A stretch of 30,195 bases of DNA from Oscillospiraceae bacterium (GTDB lineage: Bacteria; Bacillota_A; Clostridia; Oscillospirales; Oscillospiraceae): the NCBI GenBank assembly GCA_017459865.1, contig JAFUCD010000026.1, positions 1 through 30,195 of the forward strand, in the 5' to 3' direction. Of the stretch, positions 1-6,672 are shown piece by piece. The notes below the pieces were generated by a model. The model was not told the DNA's origin. It did no database searches and saw nothing but the letters and a program-made list of their open reading frames with translations. Positions within the stretch are counted from its first letter, which is position 1; each line of letters opens with the position of its first letter. Made by a program: the position numbers and the translations under genes.

Positions 1-52
1 ACGGGGGCCTCTCACGCCCCAAACGGGAGTTCGACTCTCCCACGGGTCACCA
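1..52 (+). tRNA. tRNA-Glu(CTC), 3' part only
   Basis: The 3' portion of a tRNA is cut by the window edge. An anticodon stem of 5 bp (4-8 with 16-20) encloses the loop CTCTCAC, which gives anticodon CTC (Glu, codon GAG). A T arm GGGAG-TTCGACT-CTCCC and an encoded 3' CCA follow. The 5' half lies outside the window, so identity rests on the anticodon alone. A run of five T follows at 54-58. Confidence 0.8.
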
Positions 53-62
53 TCTTTTTCGA

Positions 63-138
63 GCACCATTAGCTCAGCTGGTAGAGCACCTGACTCTTAA
101 TCAGGGTGTCCAGGGTTCGAGTCCCTGATGGTGTACCA
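63..138 (+). tRNA. tRNA-Lys(CTT)
   Basis: Complete 76-nt cloverleaf. The acceptor arm GCACCAT pairs with ATGGTGT, the D arm is AGCTCAGCTGGTAGAGC, and the anticodon stem CCTGA/TCAGG encloses loop CTCTTAA with anticodon CTT. The T loop is GTTCGAGTC and the 3' CCA is encoded. It lies 10 nt after tRNA-Glu and was probably co-transcribed with it. Confidence 0.93.
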
Positions 139-169
139 CCCATCGGATGTGTGGTACACATCCGATGGG
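139..169 (+). terminator. Perfect 13-bp hairpin after tRNA-Lys
   Basis: CCCATCGGATGTG (139-151) pairs without mismatch with 157-169 around a 5-nt TGGTA loop. It is followed by A residues rather than T, so it is not a canonical intrinsic terminator on this strand. It may be a processing or boundary structure between the two tRNAs and the 5S promoter. Confidence 0.4.
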
Positions 170-178
170 AAAAAAGAC

Positions 179-207
179 TTGACATGTGCTCAATTTTATA
201 GTAGTAT
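179..207 (+). promoter_or_regulatory. Sigma-A promoter for 5S rRNA
   Basis: TTGACA at 179-184 and TAGTAT at 202-207 are separated by 17 bp. The expected start lies near 214, about 14 nt before the mature 5S end. This would let the 5S gene and the following tRNAs be transcribed independently of upstream rRNA. Confidence 0.7.
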
Positions 208-227
208 TTGGCAGTAGCCATTTACCA

Positions 228-343
<116 letters not shown>

Positions 344-345
344 AC

Positions 346-371
346 AAAGGATTCGCTGCGGCGAATCCTTT
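346..371 (+). terminator. Hairpin downstream of 5S rRNA
   Basis: AAAGGATTCGC (346-356) pairs perfectly with GCGAATCCTTT (361-371) around a TGCG tetraloop. There is no strong T-run and tRNA-Asn starts 6 nt later, so it may act as a processing stem rather than a full terminator. Confidence 0.5.
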
Positions 372-377
372 GCTTAT

Positions 378-453
<76 letters not shown>

Positions 454-456
454 AGA

Positions 457-497
457 CGATGCCGCCACTATTCGGTGGCGGCATCGATCCTTTTCTT
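457..497 (+). terminator. Hairpin between tRNA-Asn and tRNA-Met
   Basis: A 12-bp perfect stem, CGATGCCGCCAC (457-468) with 475-486 and loop TATTCG, is followed by ATCCTTTTCTT. This is a plausible weak intrinsic terminator or an RNA-processing stem within the stable-RNA transcript. Confidence 0.5.
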
Positions 498-499
498 AT

Positions 500-576
500 G
501 GGCCTTTAGCTCAGTCGGTCAGAGCAGCCGGCTCATAACCGGTCGGTCCCGGGTTCGAGTCCCTGAAGGCCCACCA
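500..576 (+). tRNA. tRNA-Met(CAT)
   Basis: A 77-nt cloverleaf. Acceptor GGGCCTT pairs with AAGGCCC, the anticodon loop is CTCATAA (anticodon CAT), and the 3' CCA is encoded. The acceptor forms a normal first pair (G1-C72), so it is not the initiator type. It is most likely elongator Met, but an Ile2 tRNA whose C34 is modified to lysidine cannot be excluded from sequence alone. Confidence 0.9.
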
Positions 577-589
577 GGAAACTGTATAT

Positions 590-663
590 AGGGGATTAGT
601 TAAATGGTATAACAGTGGTCTCCAAAACCATCGTTGAGAGTTCGATTCTTTCATCCCCTGCCA
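590..663 (+). tRNA. tRNA-Trp(CCA)
   Basis: A 74-nt cloverleaf. Acceptor AGGGGAT pairs with ATCCCCT, the anticodon stem GTGGT/ACCAT encloses CTCCAAA with anticodon CCA, discriminator G is present and the 3' CCA is encoded. It is the last gene of the stable-RNA cluster. Confidence 0.92.
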
Positions 664-702
664 AAAATCACCTGATTTCTTCGGATTTCGGGTGATTTTT
701 TT
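664..702 (+). terminator. Intrinsic terminator of the tRNA/5S cluster
   Basis: AAAATCACC (664-672) pairs with GGTGATTTT (691-699), closing an inner TCttcGGA-type hairpin. The stem runs into a T-run to 702. The position immediately after tRNA-Trp and the U-tract make this a canonical rho-independent terminator. Confidence 0.85.
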
Positions 703-727
703 GTCCTTCCTTTCGGTTTTCGTTTCG

Positions 728-756
728 TTGACATGCAGCGGATCCGGCTCTATAAT
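728..756 (+). promoter_or_regulatory. Consensus sigma-A promoter upstream of the SLH protein
   Basis: TTGACA (728-733) and TATAAT (751-756) are both perfect consensus hexamers with a 17-bp spacer. The predicted start near 763 gives a leader of about 200 nt before the SLH protein. Within 703-965 the only other candidate is the small ORF at 772-957. Confidence 0.85.
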
Positions 757-771
757 GATGTCGGTGGTTTT

Positions 772-957
772 ATGAAGAGAAATGTATACCCCGTTCCCCA
801 TGACGCGGAGGTTTTTCAACAGGATTGGTCAGAAATGATCCTTGATCAACAAGCAAATCGGGGATCTCGATTTTCTGTCCTGGAGGCTGGAACAGGCCGG
901 CGTCCATTGCGGGACGATGCTGCCGAAGCTTTGACAGGTGAAGATTTGACGGGATGA
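772..957 (+). CDS. Possible 61-residue leader ORF overlapping the SLH gene
   Basis: This small frame begins at ATG 772, about 9 nt after the predicted transcription start. It ends in TGA at 955-957, which overlaps an ATG at 954 in an ATGA arrangement typical of translational coupling. The peptide is hydrophilic with no recognisable domain, and no clear Shine-Dalgarno sequence precedes it. It could be a coupling leader peptide or simply an open stretch in an untranslated leader. Function unknown. Confidence 0.25.
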   Translation: MKRNVYPVPHDAEVFQQDWSEMILDQQANRGSRFSVLEAGTGRRPLRDDAAEALTGEDLTG

Positions 958-965
958 GTAGCTTT

Positions 966-2705
966 ATGAAAAAAATTCGATGGATCGCATTGGGCGTTCT
1001 GGTTTGTATTTTGGCGGCGGTTCCGGGGCATTGCGCGTTTCAGGACGTCGACCCGGGGGCTTACTATGCTGCTGCGGTGGATTGGGCTGTGGAAAAGCAG
1101 GTGACGGACGGCGTCTCTGACACGCTGTTTGCGCCGAACGCGCCCTGCACGCGCGCACAGGTGGTCGGTTTCCTGTGGAAGCTCGCCGGGCGGCCGAGTT
1201 CCTCCGCCGAGGTGCGCTTTGCCGACGTGCCTGTCGGCAGCTGGTTTTATGAGCCGGTGCGCTGGGCGGTGGAGCAGGGCGTGACCAACGGGGTCACGGA
1301 CGCGCTGTTTGCGCCGAACCGCAGCTGCACGCGCGCGGAGGGCGCTGCGTTCCTGCATCGCTATTGCGGCGGGGAGTCCGTCTCCGGCGCGGTGCCGTTC
1401 AACGATGTGAGCCGGAGCAGCTGGTTTCACAGCGCGGTCCTCTGGGGTGTTGAAAACGGCGTCGTGAACGGCGTCAGCCCCACGGCCTACCAGCCGCAGG
1501 GCATGTTCACCCGCGCCCATATCGTCACGATGCTTTGGCGGCTTGAGACCGCCGCCGCGCCGGAGCGTGTCACGGGCGTGTACCTCGGCGTGCAGGGCTA
1601 CGGCGCTGTTTCGGACAAGGACGCCATGGTTCACCGCTTCTGGTACGGCGGGGCGGAGCACACGGCGCGGATCCCCTCTGAGCAGGGGGCTTATACGCTC
1701 CAGAATCTTCTGGAGGAGGGCGGCGTCTATACGCTGCTGTTCCGGGACGGCGTGCTGCTGGATGCGGCTCCCGCCGAGACCGCGTGCCTGACTGGTGTCC
1801 CGTCGCTTCCTGTCTATGCGATCGAAAAGGCGGCGGGGGGCGCCTCGGTCCGCACGGCGCAGGCCCTGCCCGGGCAGTATGCCGCCGTCGGCGCGGACGC
1901 GGTGTATCTTTCGCCGGAGCCGATCGCATATACGCCGCCGGTACAGGGCACGCCGGGACTGAAGACCCTGCGCAACTTCCTGCGCACCGCGCTGGAGCCG
2001 ACGGGCACCACGCTCTATGTCTACGGCGGCGGCTGGAACTGGCAGGACACCGCCGGCTCGAAGGAGAGCGCCTCCATCGGCGTCGCGGAGAGCTGGGTGC
2101 GGTTTTTCCGGGAGCAGGACGGCGCCTACAACTATAAAAACACCGATCCCGCCCACAGCTATTATCCCTATCAAGGCTGGAATCAGTATTATTACGCCGG
2201 ACTCGACTGCTCCGGCTTCGTCGGCTGGGCGGTCTATAACACGATCGAGACCGCATCCGGCGCGCAGGACTATGTCACCCCGGCAAAGACGCAGGCAAAG
2301 CGGATCGCCGAAACGGGTCTTGGCACCTGCTCCGATTCACTTGGAGCGCTGCTGCCCGGCGACGTGGTCAGCATGAGCGGGCATGTCTGGATCTGTCTCG
2401 GCACCTGCGCGGACGGCAGCGTCCTGATCCTGCACAGCACGCCCGGCACGGGACGCGGCGGCAGCGGCGGCGGCGTACAGCTCAGCGCCATCGGCGGCAG
2501 CACCTCCTGCGAGGCCTACCGGCTGGCGGAGCGCTATATGTCCCGGTACTGGCCGGAATGGTGCGCGCGCTATGAGACCTATCTGTGCAGCCCGGGAACG
2601 TATTTCCAGTGCACAGGACACTTCACCTGGAACAGCGCGCTCGACCCGGACGGCTGCCGGAGCATGACGCCCGCGGCGCTGCTGAAAAACCTCTTCGGCG
2701 AATAA
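966..2705 (+). CDS. SLH-domain wall protein with NlpC/P60-like cysteine peptidase domain
   Basis: A 579-residue secreted protein. A signal peptide (residues 1 to about 23, KK then a hydrophobic stretch) precedes three S-layer homology repeats at roughly 25-75, 84-136 and 144-195, each with an aromatic start, a WAVE-like core and a FAP..CTRA motif. SLH repeats typically bind pyruvylated secondary wall polymer. A central region (205-325) is followed by a catalytic-looking module with DCSGFVGWA (candidate Cys415), SGHVWI (candidate His473) and LHST (His490), the Cys/His layout of NlpC/P60-type peptidoglycan hydrolases. Residues from about 205 to the end are paralogous to the lipoprotein at 8900-10255. 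ATG 966 is chosen because it puts two Lys directly before the signal core; ATG 954 is an alternative. The peptidase assignment is by motif, not by alignment. Confidence 0.85.
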   Translation: MKKIRWIALGVLVCILAAVPGHCAFQDVDPGAYYAAAVDWAVEKQVTDGVSDTLFAPNAPCTRAQVVGFLWKLAGRPSSSAEVRFADVPVGSWFYEPVRWAVEQGVTNGVTDALFAPNRSCTRAEGAAFLHRYCGGESVSGAVPFNDVSRSSWFHSAVLWGVENGVVNGVSPTAYQPQGMFTRAHIVTMLWRLETAAAPERVTGVYLGVQGYGAVSDKDAMVHRFWYGGAEHTARIPSEQGAYTLQNLLEEGGVYTLLFRDGVLLDAAPAETACLTGVPSLPVYAIEKAAGGASVRTAQALPGQYAAVGADAVYLSPEPIAYTPPVQGTPGLKTLRNFLRTALEPTGTTLYVYGGGWNWQDTAGSKESASIGVAESWVRFFREQDGAYNYKNTDPAHSYYPYQGWNQYYYAGLDCSGFVGWAVYNTIETASGAQDYVTPAKTQAKRIAETGLGTCSDSLGALLPGDVVSMSGHVWICLGTCADGSVLILHSTPGTGRGGSGGGVQLSAIGGSTSCEAYRLAERYMSRYWPEWCARYETYLCSPGTYFQCTGHFTWNSALDPDGCRSMTPAALLKNLFGE

Positions 2706-2768
2706 GGCCGCTTGACAAAGGGCGCGCCGTAAAAACCCGAAACCATAAAAGTATAAGGAGGGATCCGC

Positions 2769-3275
2769 ATGTCGTCGATCCGCAATGAACCGAAAATCAA
2801 AAATCCCCTGATCGCCGCCATCCGCGAGCAGCTGGAGCATCGGGCGCTCTGGATGTATCTGCTGTGTGATGAGGCGGAGAAAAAGGGACTCGCCAGCGAG
2901 ACGTACGCCCCCGACGCCATTCGTCGGTGCGGACTGTATCAGGGCGGTAATCTGCGGCGCAAGGCAGGAGGCGGCGCTTCGCTGAAGGGGCTGAAGAAGA
3001 CGCTGTTCTCCAAATTTGCGCAATGGGTGTTCGAAATGGACATCAAGCGCTGCGATGACGACCACCTGGACATCGATTTCCACTATTGCCCGCTCGTCAA
3101 GGCCTGGCAGAAGCAGGGGTGCAGCGATGCGCAGATCCGCAAGCTCTGCGACCACGCCATGTGCGGCGACCGCGGCATCGCCGAGAGCTTCGGCTGCGAG
3201 CTGGAGCTGCCGTCCACCATCGCGCGCGGCGACGATATCTGCCGGATCCGCTTTGTGCGAAAAGAGAAGGCCTGA
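2769..3275 (+). CDS. L-2-amino-thiazoline-4-carboxylate hydrolase (ATC hydrolase) family protein
   Basis: A 168-residue soluble protein with a strong AAGGAGG site 7 nt before ATG. The C-terminal half has the pattern HYCPLVKAWQKQGCS, LCDHAMCGDRGIAE and a CRIRF end, which I recognise as the ATC_hydrolase family (named for the Pseudomonas enzyme that hydrolyses aminothiazoline carboxylate to S-carbamoyl-cysteine). Most gut Clostridia members have no tested activity. The conserved His/Cys-rich region could instead bind metal or a cofactor. It lies 63 nt after the SLH protein gene and is followed by a terminator-like hairpin, so it may be the last gene of that transcript. The family call is fairly secure; the substrate is not. 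Confidence 0.75.
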   Translation: MSSIRNEPKIKNPLIAAIREQLEHRALWMYLLCDEAEKKGLASETYAPDAIRRCGLYQGGNLRRKAGGGASLKGLKKTLFSKFAQWVFEMDIKRCDDDHLDIDFHYCPLVKAWQKQGCSDAQIRKLCDHAMCGDRGIAESFGCELELPSTIARGDDICRIRFVRKEKA

Positions 3276-3276
3276 G

Positions 3277-3302
3277 TGTCAGAAGCTTCCTGACAAGCTT
3301 TT
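3277..3302 (+). terminator. Terminator-like hairpin after the ATC-hydrolase gene
   Basis: TGTCAG (3277-3282) pairs with CTGACA (3290-3295), with AGCTT at the centre, followed by AGCTTTT. The stem starts 2 nt after the stop codon. The T-tract is short, so efficiency is uncertain. Confidence 0.55.
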
Positions 3303-3309
3303 CCTGCGT

Positions 3310-3441
3310 GGTATAGTTGTTGCAGTTCTGCGATATCTGTCCTGCGTCGCCTGGGCGAAGGAGCACGTTGGCAGGGAGACCGCCGCCGTCGAGCTGCAGA
3401 TCATCAACGACAAGCGCTCCATGGAGAAGGGCAAGGGCTGA
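3310..3441 (+). pseudogene. Possible degraded gene remnant (C-terminal coding-like tail)
   Basis: Between the ATC-hydrolase terminator and the next terminator lies an open frame ending in TGA at 3439-3441. Its last 29 residues (AKEHVGRETAAVELQIIN, then DKRSMEKGKG) look like a normal charged protein C-terminus. No usable start codon lies in frame after the upstream terminator (no ATG, GTG or TTG). A CTGACA-N16-TATAGT promoter-like pair (3290-3317) precedes it. The simplest reading is a leftover 3' end of a deleted gene. I do not recognise the family. Confidence 0.3.
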
Positions 3442-3470
3442 TACGCCCGAAAACGCATCCGAAAAAATCT

Positions 3471-3521
3471 GCTGTGAGTGGTGAAGTTTCCGCGCTTCGC
3501 CATTCACAGCATTTGTTTTTT
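3471..3521 (+). terminator. Strong intrinsic terminator overlapping the next promoter
   Basis: A 16-bp stem (3471-3486 with 3495-3510; two G-T wobbles, no mismatch) encloses TTTCCGCG and is followed by ATTTGTTTTTT. The 3' arm of the stem contains the TTCACA -35 element of the cooC-like promoter. Confidence 0.85.
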
Positions 3522-3531
3522 ATGGTATAAT
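3503..3531 (+). promoter_or_regulatory. Sigma-A promoter of the cooC-like gene
   Basis: TTCACA (3503-3508), 17-bp spacer, TATAAT (3526-3531), with a predicted start near 3538. The -35 box is embedded in the upstream terminator stem, a compact terminator/promoter arrangement. Confidence 0.75.
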
Positions 3532-3549
3532 ACCCTCAAATATCAGAAA

Positions 3550-3565
3550 CATGCCGTTTGGCATG
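3550..3565 (+). promoter_or_regulatory. Small inverted repeat in the cooC-like leader
   Basis: CATGCC-GTTT-GGCATG forms a perfect 6-bp stem just before the GGAGGG ribosome binding site (3568-3573). It could be an operator or an mRNA structure affecting initiation. There is no evidence for its regulator. Confidence 0.35.
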
Positions 3566-3580
3566 CGGGAGGGAACTGCT

Positions 3581-4345
3581 ATGAAACTGATCCTGTGCGG
3601 TAAAGGCGGCAGCGGCAAGAGCACGCTCGCCGCGCTGCTGGCGCGCGCGTATGAGACGCAGGGAAAACAGGTGCTCGTAATCGACTCGGATGAATCGAAC
3701 TTCGGCCTGCACCGGCTGCTCGGCACGGAGCTGCCGGAGGATTTCACACACTATTTCGGACATAAAAAAGGCATTTATCGCGATGGGGCGCAGGAGGTAT
3801 TTGCCGGGGGCTGGCATTTCGAGGACATCCCGGCGGACTACTGCGCGCGCAGCGGCGCCGTTCGGCTCATGGCGATCGGCAAGATCGCCGAGGCGGGCGA
3901 GGGCTGCGCCTGCGCGATGGGCACGCTTACGAAGGTGTTCCTCGAGCACCTGCTGCTGCGGGAGGATGAGATCGTCATCGTCGATACCGAGGCGGGCGTG
4001 GAGCACTTCGGCAGAGGCGTGGACCGGTATGCCGACGTGATCCTGATGGTCGCGGACCCCTCGTTTGAGTCGATCCGGCTCTCCGGAAGGATCTGCGAGA
4101 TGGGCGAGGGCTTTGACAAGCCCGTGTACATCGCGCTCAACCGCGTGAACGACGCGCAGCGCGACTGGATGGTCAGCCAGCTGCCGCGCCCGGAGGCGGT
4201 CATCGCGGCGATCGGCGCGGATGACGCGGTGTTCCTCGCCGGGATGAAGGGCGAGACGCTGCTGCAGTCGCTGCCGGAGGTCGACGCGCTCGCCGCCAGG
4301 CTGCTCGACGGATGCGCGCAGGCGGCGAAGGAGCGTGCGACATGA
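3581..4345 (+). CDS. cooC: CooC-like nickel-insertion P-loop ATPase
   Basis: A 254-residue MinD/CooC-type ATPase. The deviant Walker A motif GKGGSGKST is at residues 7-15. A CAC motif (Cys109, Cys111) matches the metal-binding CxC of CooC proteins, and DTEAGVEHFGRG (about 135-146) matches the CooC switch region. In the family, CooC dimers bind metal and help load Ni into the C-cluster of carbon monoxide dehydrogenase. No CODH or acetyl-CoA synthase gene is in this window, so the client is not seen. ATG 3581 is chosen for its GGAGGG site at 7-nt spacing. It overlaps the next gene by ATGA, so the two are translationally coupled. A general MinD-like role is the alternative. Confidence 0.82.
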   Translation: MKLILCGKGGSGKSTLAALLARAYETQGKQVLVIDSDESNFGLHRLLGTELPEDFTHYFGHKKGIYRDGAQEVFAGGWHFEDIPADYCARSGAVRLMAIGKIAEAGEGCACAMGTLTKVFLEHLLLREDEIVIVDTEAGVEHFGRGVDRYADVILMVADPSFESIRLSGRICEMGEGFDKPVYIALNRVNDAQRDWMVSQLPRPEAVIAAIGADDAVFLAGMKGETLLQSLPEVDALAARLLDGCAQAAKERAT

Positions 4346-5757
4346 AAAAATGGATCACGCTTGCGCTGACGCTGCTGCTGGTCTTCGGCGCCGCCGCGTG
4401 CCATTACGGCGAACTGCCTGAGCCGCCCGATGCGGCGCGGCTGCAGGCAGACGCCGAGGCGTTTGTGCACGAGGCGATCGACGCCACCGCGGAGCTCCGG
4501 GACTTCACCGTTCTGGAAAGCGCCGTGACCGACGATGCGTTTCAGGCGCAATGCGCGCTGTCCTATTCCGGCGAGAACGCCGAGGGCTCCGGCACGTTCG
4601 TGCTGGTCTATGTGCCGGACGGCGGACGCTGGCTGCTCAAAGAGTGCCGCCCGGAGCGCGAGCAGGAGACGGGGAACGAGCCTTCCGCCGGACCACAGAA
4701 GGTCTCCGACGCGCTGGAGGAATATACCTTCGAGCTTGACGGCGTGGTGTATCAGCTGCCCTGCGACTATTCCGCGCTGACCGCCGCCGGCTGGGCGATC
4801 GAGGAGGACAGCTTCACCGGCATCGACGCCGATACGCCCGTGCAGGCGGGCAGCTTTGAGTATGTCACGCTCATCAAGGACGGCAATGCCGTGACGGCGT
4901 ATTTCATCAATCTGTCCGGAAACGCCAAGGCGCTGCACAGCTGCAGGGTCGGCGGCATTGAACTCATGGCGCAAGAGCTTACCAGCACGCGGATCTTCTC
5001 CGTCGCGCAGGGGATCGGCCTTTCGAGCAGCCGCGAGGACGTCGAGGAGGCGTTCGGCGAGCCGGATGCGCTGGAGCAGCGCGAGGACAACGTCACGCTG
5101 ATCTATTCCGGCGACGGCGACAACATCTACACCAGCTTCCGGATCTATGAAAGCGCCGAGGACGCGAAATACAACACGATCTCGCTGCGCAGCTTTGTCC
5201 CCGACGAGAGCGACGCAACTGAGACCTCCGACAAGGTCCCGACGTATCTGGCGGATTACGAAGCGCCTGAGGCGCTCGGGTCGGACGTGATGAGCGGCAA
5301 TATCGAGATCGACGGCGACCTGTACTGCCTGCCGTTCCCGGTCAGCGTGCTGCTCGATAACGGCTGGGAGGCGCAGTCCCCGCCGAACGCGATCGGGGCC
5401 GGCGCCACGGAGTCGATCGCCTTTGAGCGCGCGGGCAAGCGGCTCACATTCCATGTGAAAAACTACGAGAGCTATCAGACGATCCCCGAGAACTGCGCGG
5501 TGTATCAGGTCACGGTGTATGAAAGCAGCGGCATGTCGGTCCGTCTGCCGAACGGCGTCGTCATGGGCGGCAGCCGTGCCGCGCTGGAATCGGCGCTGCG
5601 CTCGATGGAAATCTATGACGGCAGCAGCAGCTATCGCTACACGCTCTCTGACCCCGACGTCGCATACGATCTGAGCATCGCGATCCGCAAGGAGACCGAT
5701 CTGGTCTCCTCGATCACGCTCCGGTACGACGATTGGCATTACGAAGCACAACCATAA
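4342..5757 (+). CDS. Lipoprotein with a tandemly duplicated extracellular domain, unknown function
   Basis: A 471-residue lipoprotein: MKKW start, hydrophobic core and lipobox FGAAAC with Cys20 as the acylated residue. Residues about 128-290 and 319-471 appear to be two copies of one module. Each begins with an acidic strand then Y-x-LP (FELDGVVYQLP and IEIDGDLYCLP), has a GW about 13 residues later, a middle helix (SREDVEEAFGEPD versus SRAALESALRSME) and a final NTISLRSF/SSITLRYD strand. It is coupled by an ATGA overlap to the cooC-like gene, which is unusual for a cytosolic maturation ATPase. I do not recognise the family; a surface sensor or binding role is only inference. Confidence 0.85.
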   Translation: MKKWITLALTLLLVFGAAACHYGELPEPPDAARLQADAEAFVHEAIDATAELRDFTVLESAVTDDAFQAQCALSYSGENAEGSGTFVLVYVPDGGRWLLKECRPEREQETGNEPSAGPQKVSDALEEYTFELDGVVYQLPCDYSALTAAGWAIEEDSFTGIDADTPVQAGSFEYVTLIKDGNAVTAYFINLSGNAKALHSCRVGGIELMAQELTSTRIFSVAQGIGLSSSREDVEEAFGEPDALEQREDNVTLIYSGDGDNIYTSFRIYESAEDAKYNTISLRSFVPDESDATETSDKVPTYLADYEAPEALGSDVMSGNIEIDGDLYCLPFPVSVLLDNGWEAQSPPNAIGAGATESIAFERAGKRLTFHVKNYESYQTIPENCAVYQVTVYESSGMSVRLPNGVVMGGSRAALESALRSMEIYDGSSSYRYTLSDPDVAYDLSIAIRKETDLVSSITLRYDDWHYEAQP

Positions 5758-5791
5758 AACAGATTCGAAATATATGCAGGAGGAATGGAAC

Positions 5792-6658
5792 ATGGCAAAG
5801 AAGAAAACGATCCTGGATCTTCAGCAAATGAAGGCAAACGGCGAGCAGGCCGTGTGGATGGTGCTGTATGACGCGTGCTTTGCGTCTTACGCCGAGGAGG
5901 CGGGGATGGACATGATCCTCGTCGGCGACTCCATGGGGATGATCGTCTATGGCTGGGAGGGCACCGTGCCCGTCACGATGGACATGTCCATCGCCCATTG
6001 CCAGGGCGTGCGCCGCGGCGCACCGAACACGTATCTCATCGGCGACATGCCCTTCGGCGCGTATCACGCGAGCTGCGAGGACGCCGTGAACAACGCCGTG
6101 CGCTTCATGAAGGAGGGCGGCGTGGACGCCATCAAGCTCGAGGGCGGCGTCGCCGTCGCGGATAAGATCGAGGCCATCAGCAAGGCGGGCATCGTTGTGT
6201 TCGGTCACATCGGCCTCACGCCGCAGTCCTCCGCCGCGATGGGCGGCTTCAAGGTGCAGGGCAAGAACACCGCAACCGCGAAGGCGATCATCGAGGACGC
6301 CATCGCCGTCTACAAGGCGGGCGCACGCGTCCTGCTCTTGGAGGGCGTGCCCGAGGAGACCGCGTCCTTCATCCACAAGATCCTGCCGATCCCGGTCTAC
6401 GGCATCGGTGCGGGCGCGGACTGCGACGGTCAGGTGCTGCTGGCAGCCGACGCGCTCGGCATGTACAAAAACTTCACGCCGAAGTTTGCCAAGAAATACT
6501 GCGATATCGCGGGTCTCGCCACGCAGGGCATGCGCGACTATATCGCCGAGGTCAAGGGCGGCGCGTTCCCGGCAGCCGAGCACAAGTATAAATTCACCGG
6601 CGACAAGGACGAATTCGCGGCCTTCCTCGCGGAGTATGAGAAGGAACTCGATCTATAA
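5792..6658 (+). CDS. panB: 3-methyl-2-oxobutanoate hydroxymethyltransferase
   Basis: A 288-residue PanB. It transfers a hydroxymethyl group from 5,10-methylene-THF to 2-oxoisovalerate, giving ketopantoate for pantothenate and CoA synthesis. Visible family motifs are VGDSMGM (metal-binding Asp), GDMPFGAY, IKLEGG, FGHIGLTPQS, LLLEGVPEE (catalytic Glu) and GIGAGADCDGQVL. Length is usual for the family (about 260-290). ATG 5792 is chosen over ATG 5774 because AGGAGG lies 8 nt before it and the upstream ATG would lie within the Shine-Dalgarno region. No panC, panD or panE is nearby; the partner is an aminotransferase 14 nt downstream that could interconvert valine and 2-oxoisovalerate. Confidence 0.93.
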   Translation: MAKKKTILDLQQMKANGEQAVWMVLYDACFASYAEEAGMDMILVGDSMGMIVYGWEGTVPVTMDMSIAHCQGVRRGAPNTYLIGDMPFGAYHASCEDAVNNAVRFMKEGGVDAIKLEGGVAVADKIEAISKAGIVVFGHIGLTPQSSAAMGGFKVQGKNTATAKAIIEDAIAVYKAGARVLLLEGVPEETASFIHKILPIPVYGIGAGADCDGQVLLAADALGMYKNFTPKFAKKYCDIAGLATQGMRDYIAEVKGGAFPAAEHKYKFTGDKDEFAAFLAEYEKELDL

Positions 6659-6672
6659 AGGAGGCACCCTCA

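Noticed and set aside
846..2174. 442-codon minus-strand frame opposite the SLH gene
   Set aside because: Arg/Ala-rich shadow with no ribosome binding site; the plus strand encodes recognisable SLH repeats.
2712..2757. TTGACA upstream of the ATC-hydrolase gene as a promoter
   Set aside because: No -10-like hexamer occurs at 16-18 bp; the nearest A/T-rich hexamer is at about 26 bp.
3838..5793. 651-codon open frame on the minus strand opposite cooC and the lipoprotein
   Set aside because: Arg/Asp/Val-biased low-information sequence opposite two genes with clear motifs, overlaps and ribosome binding sites.
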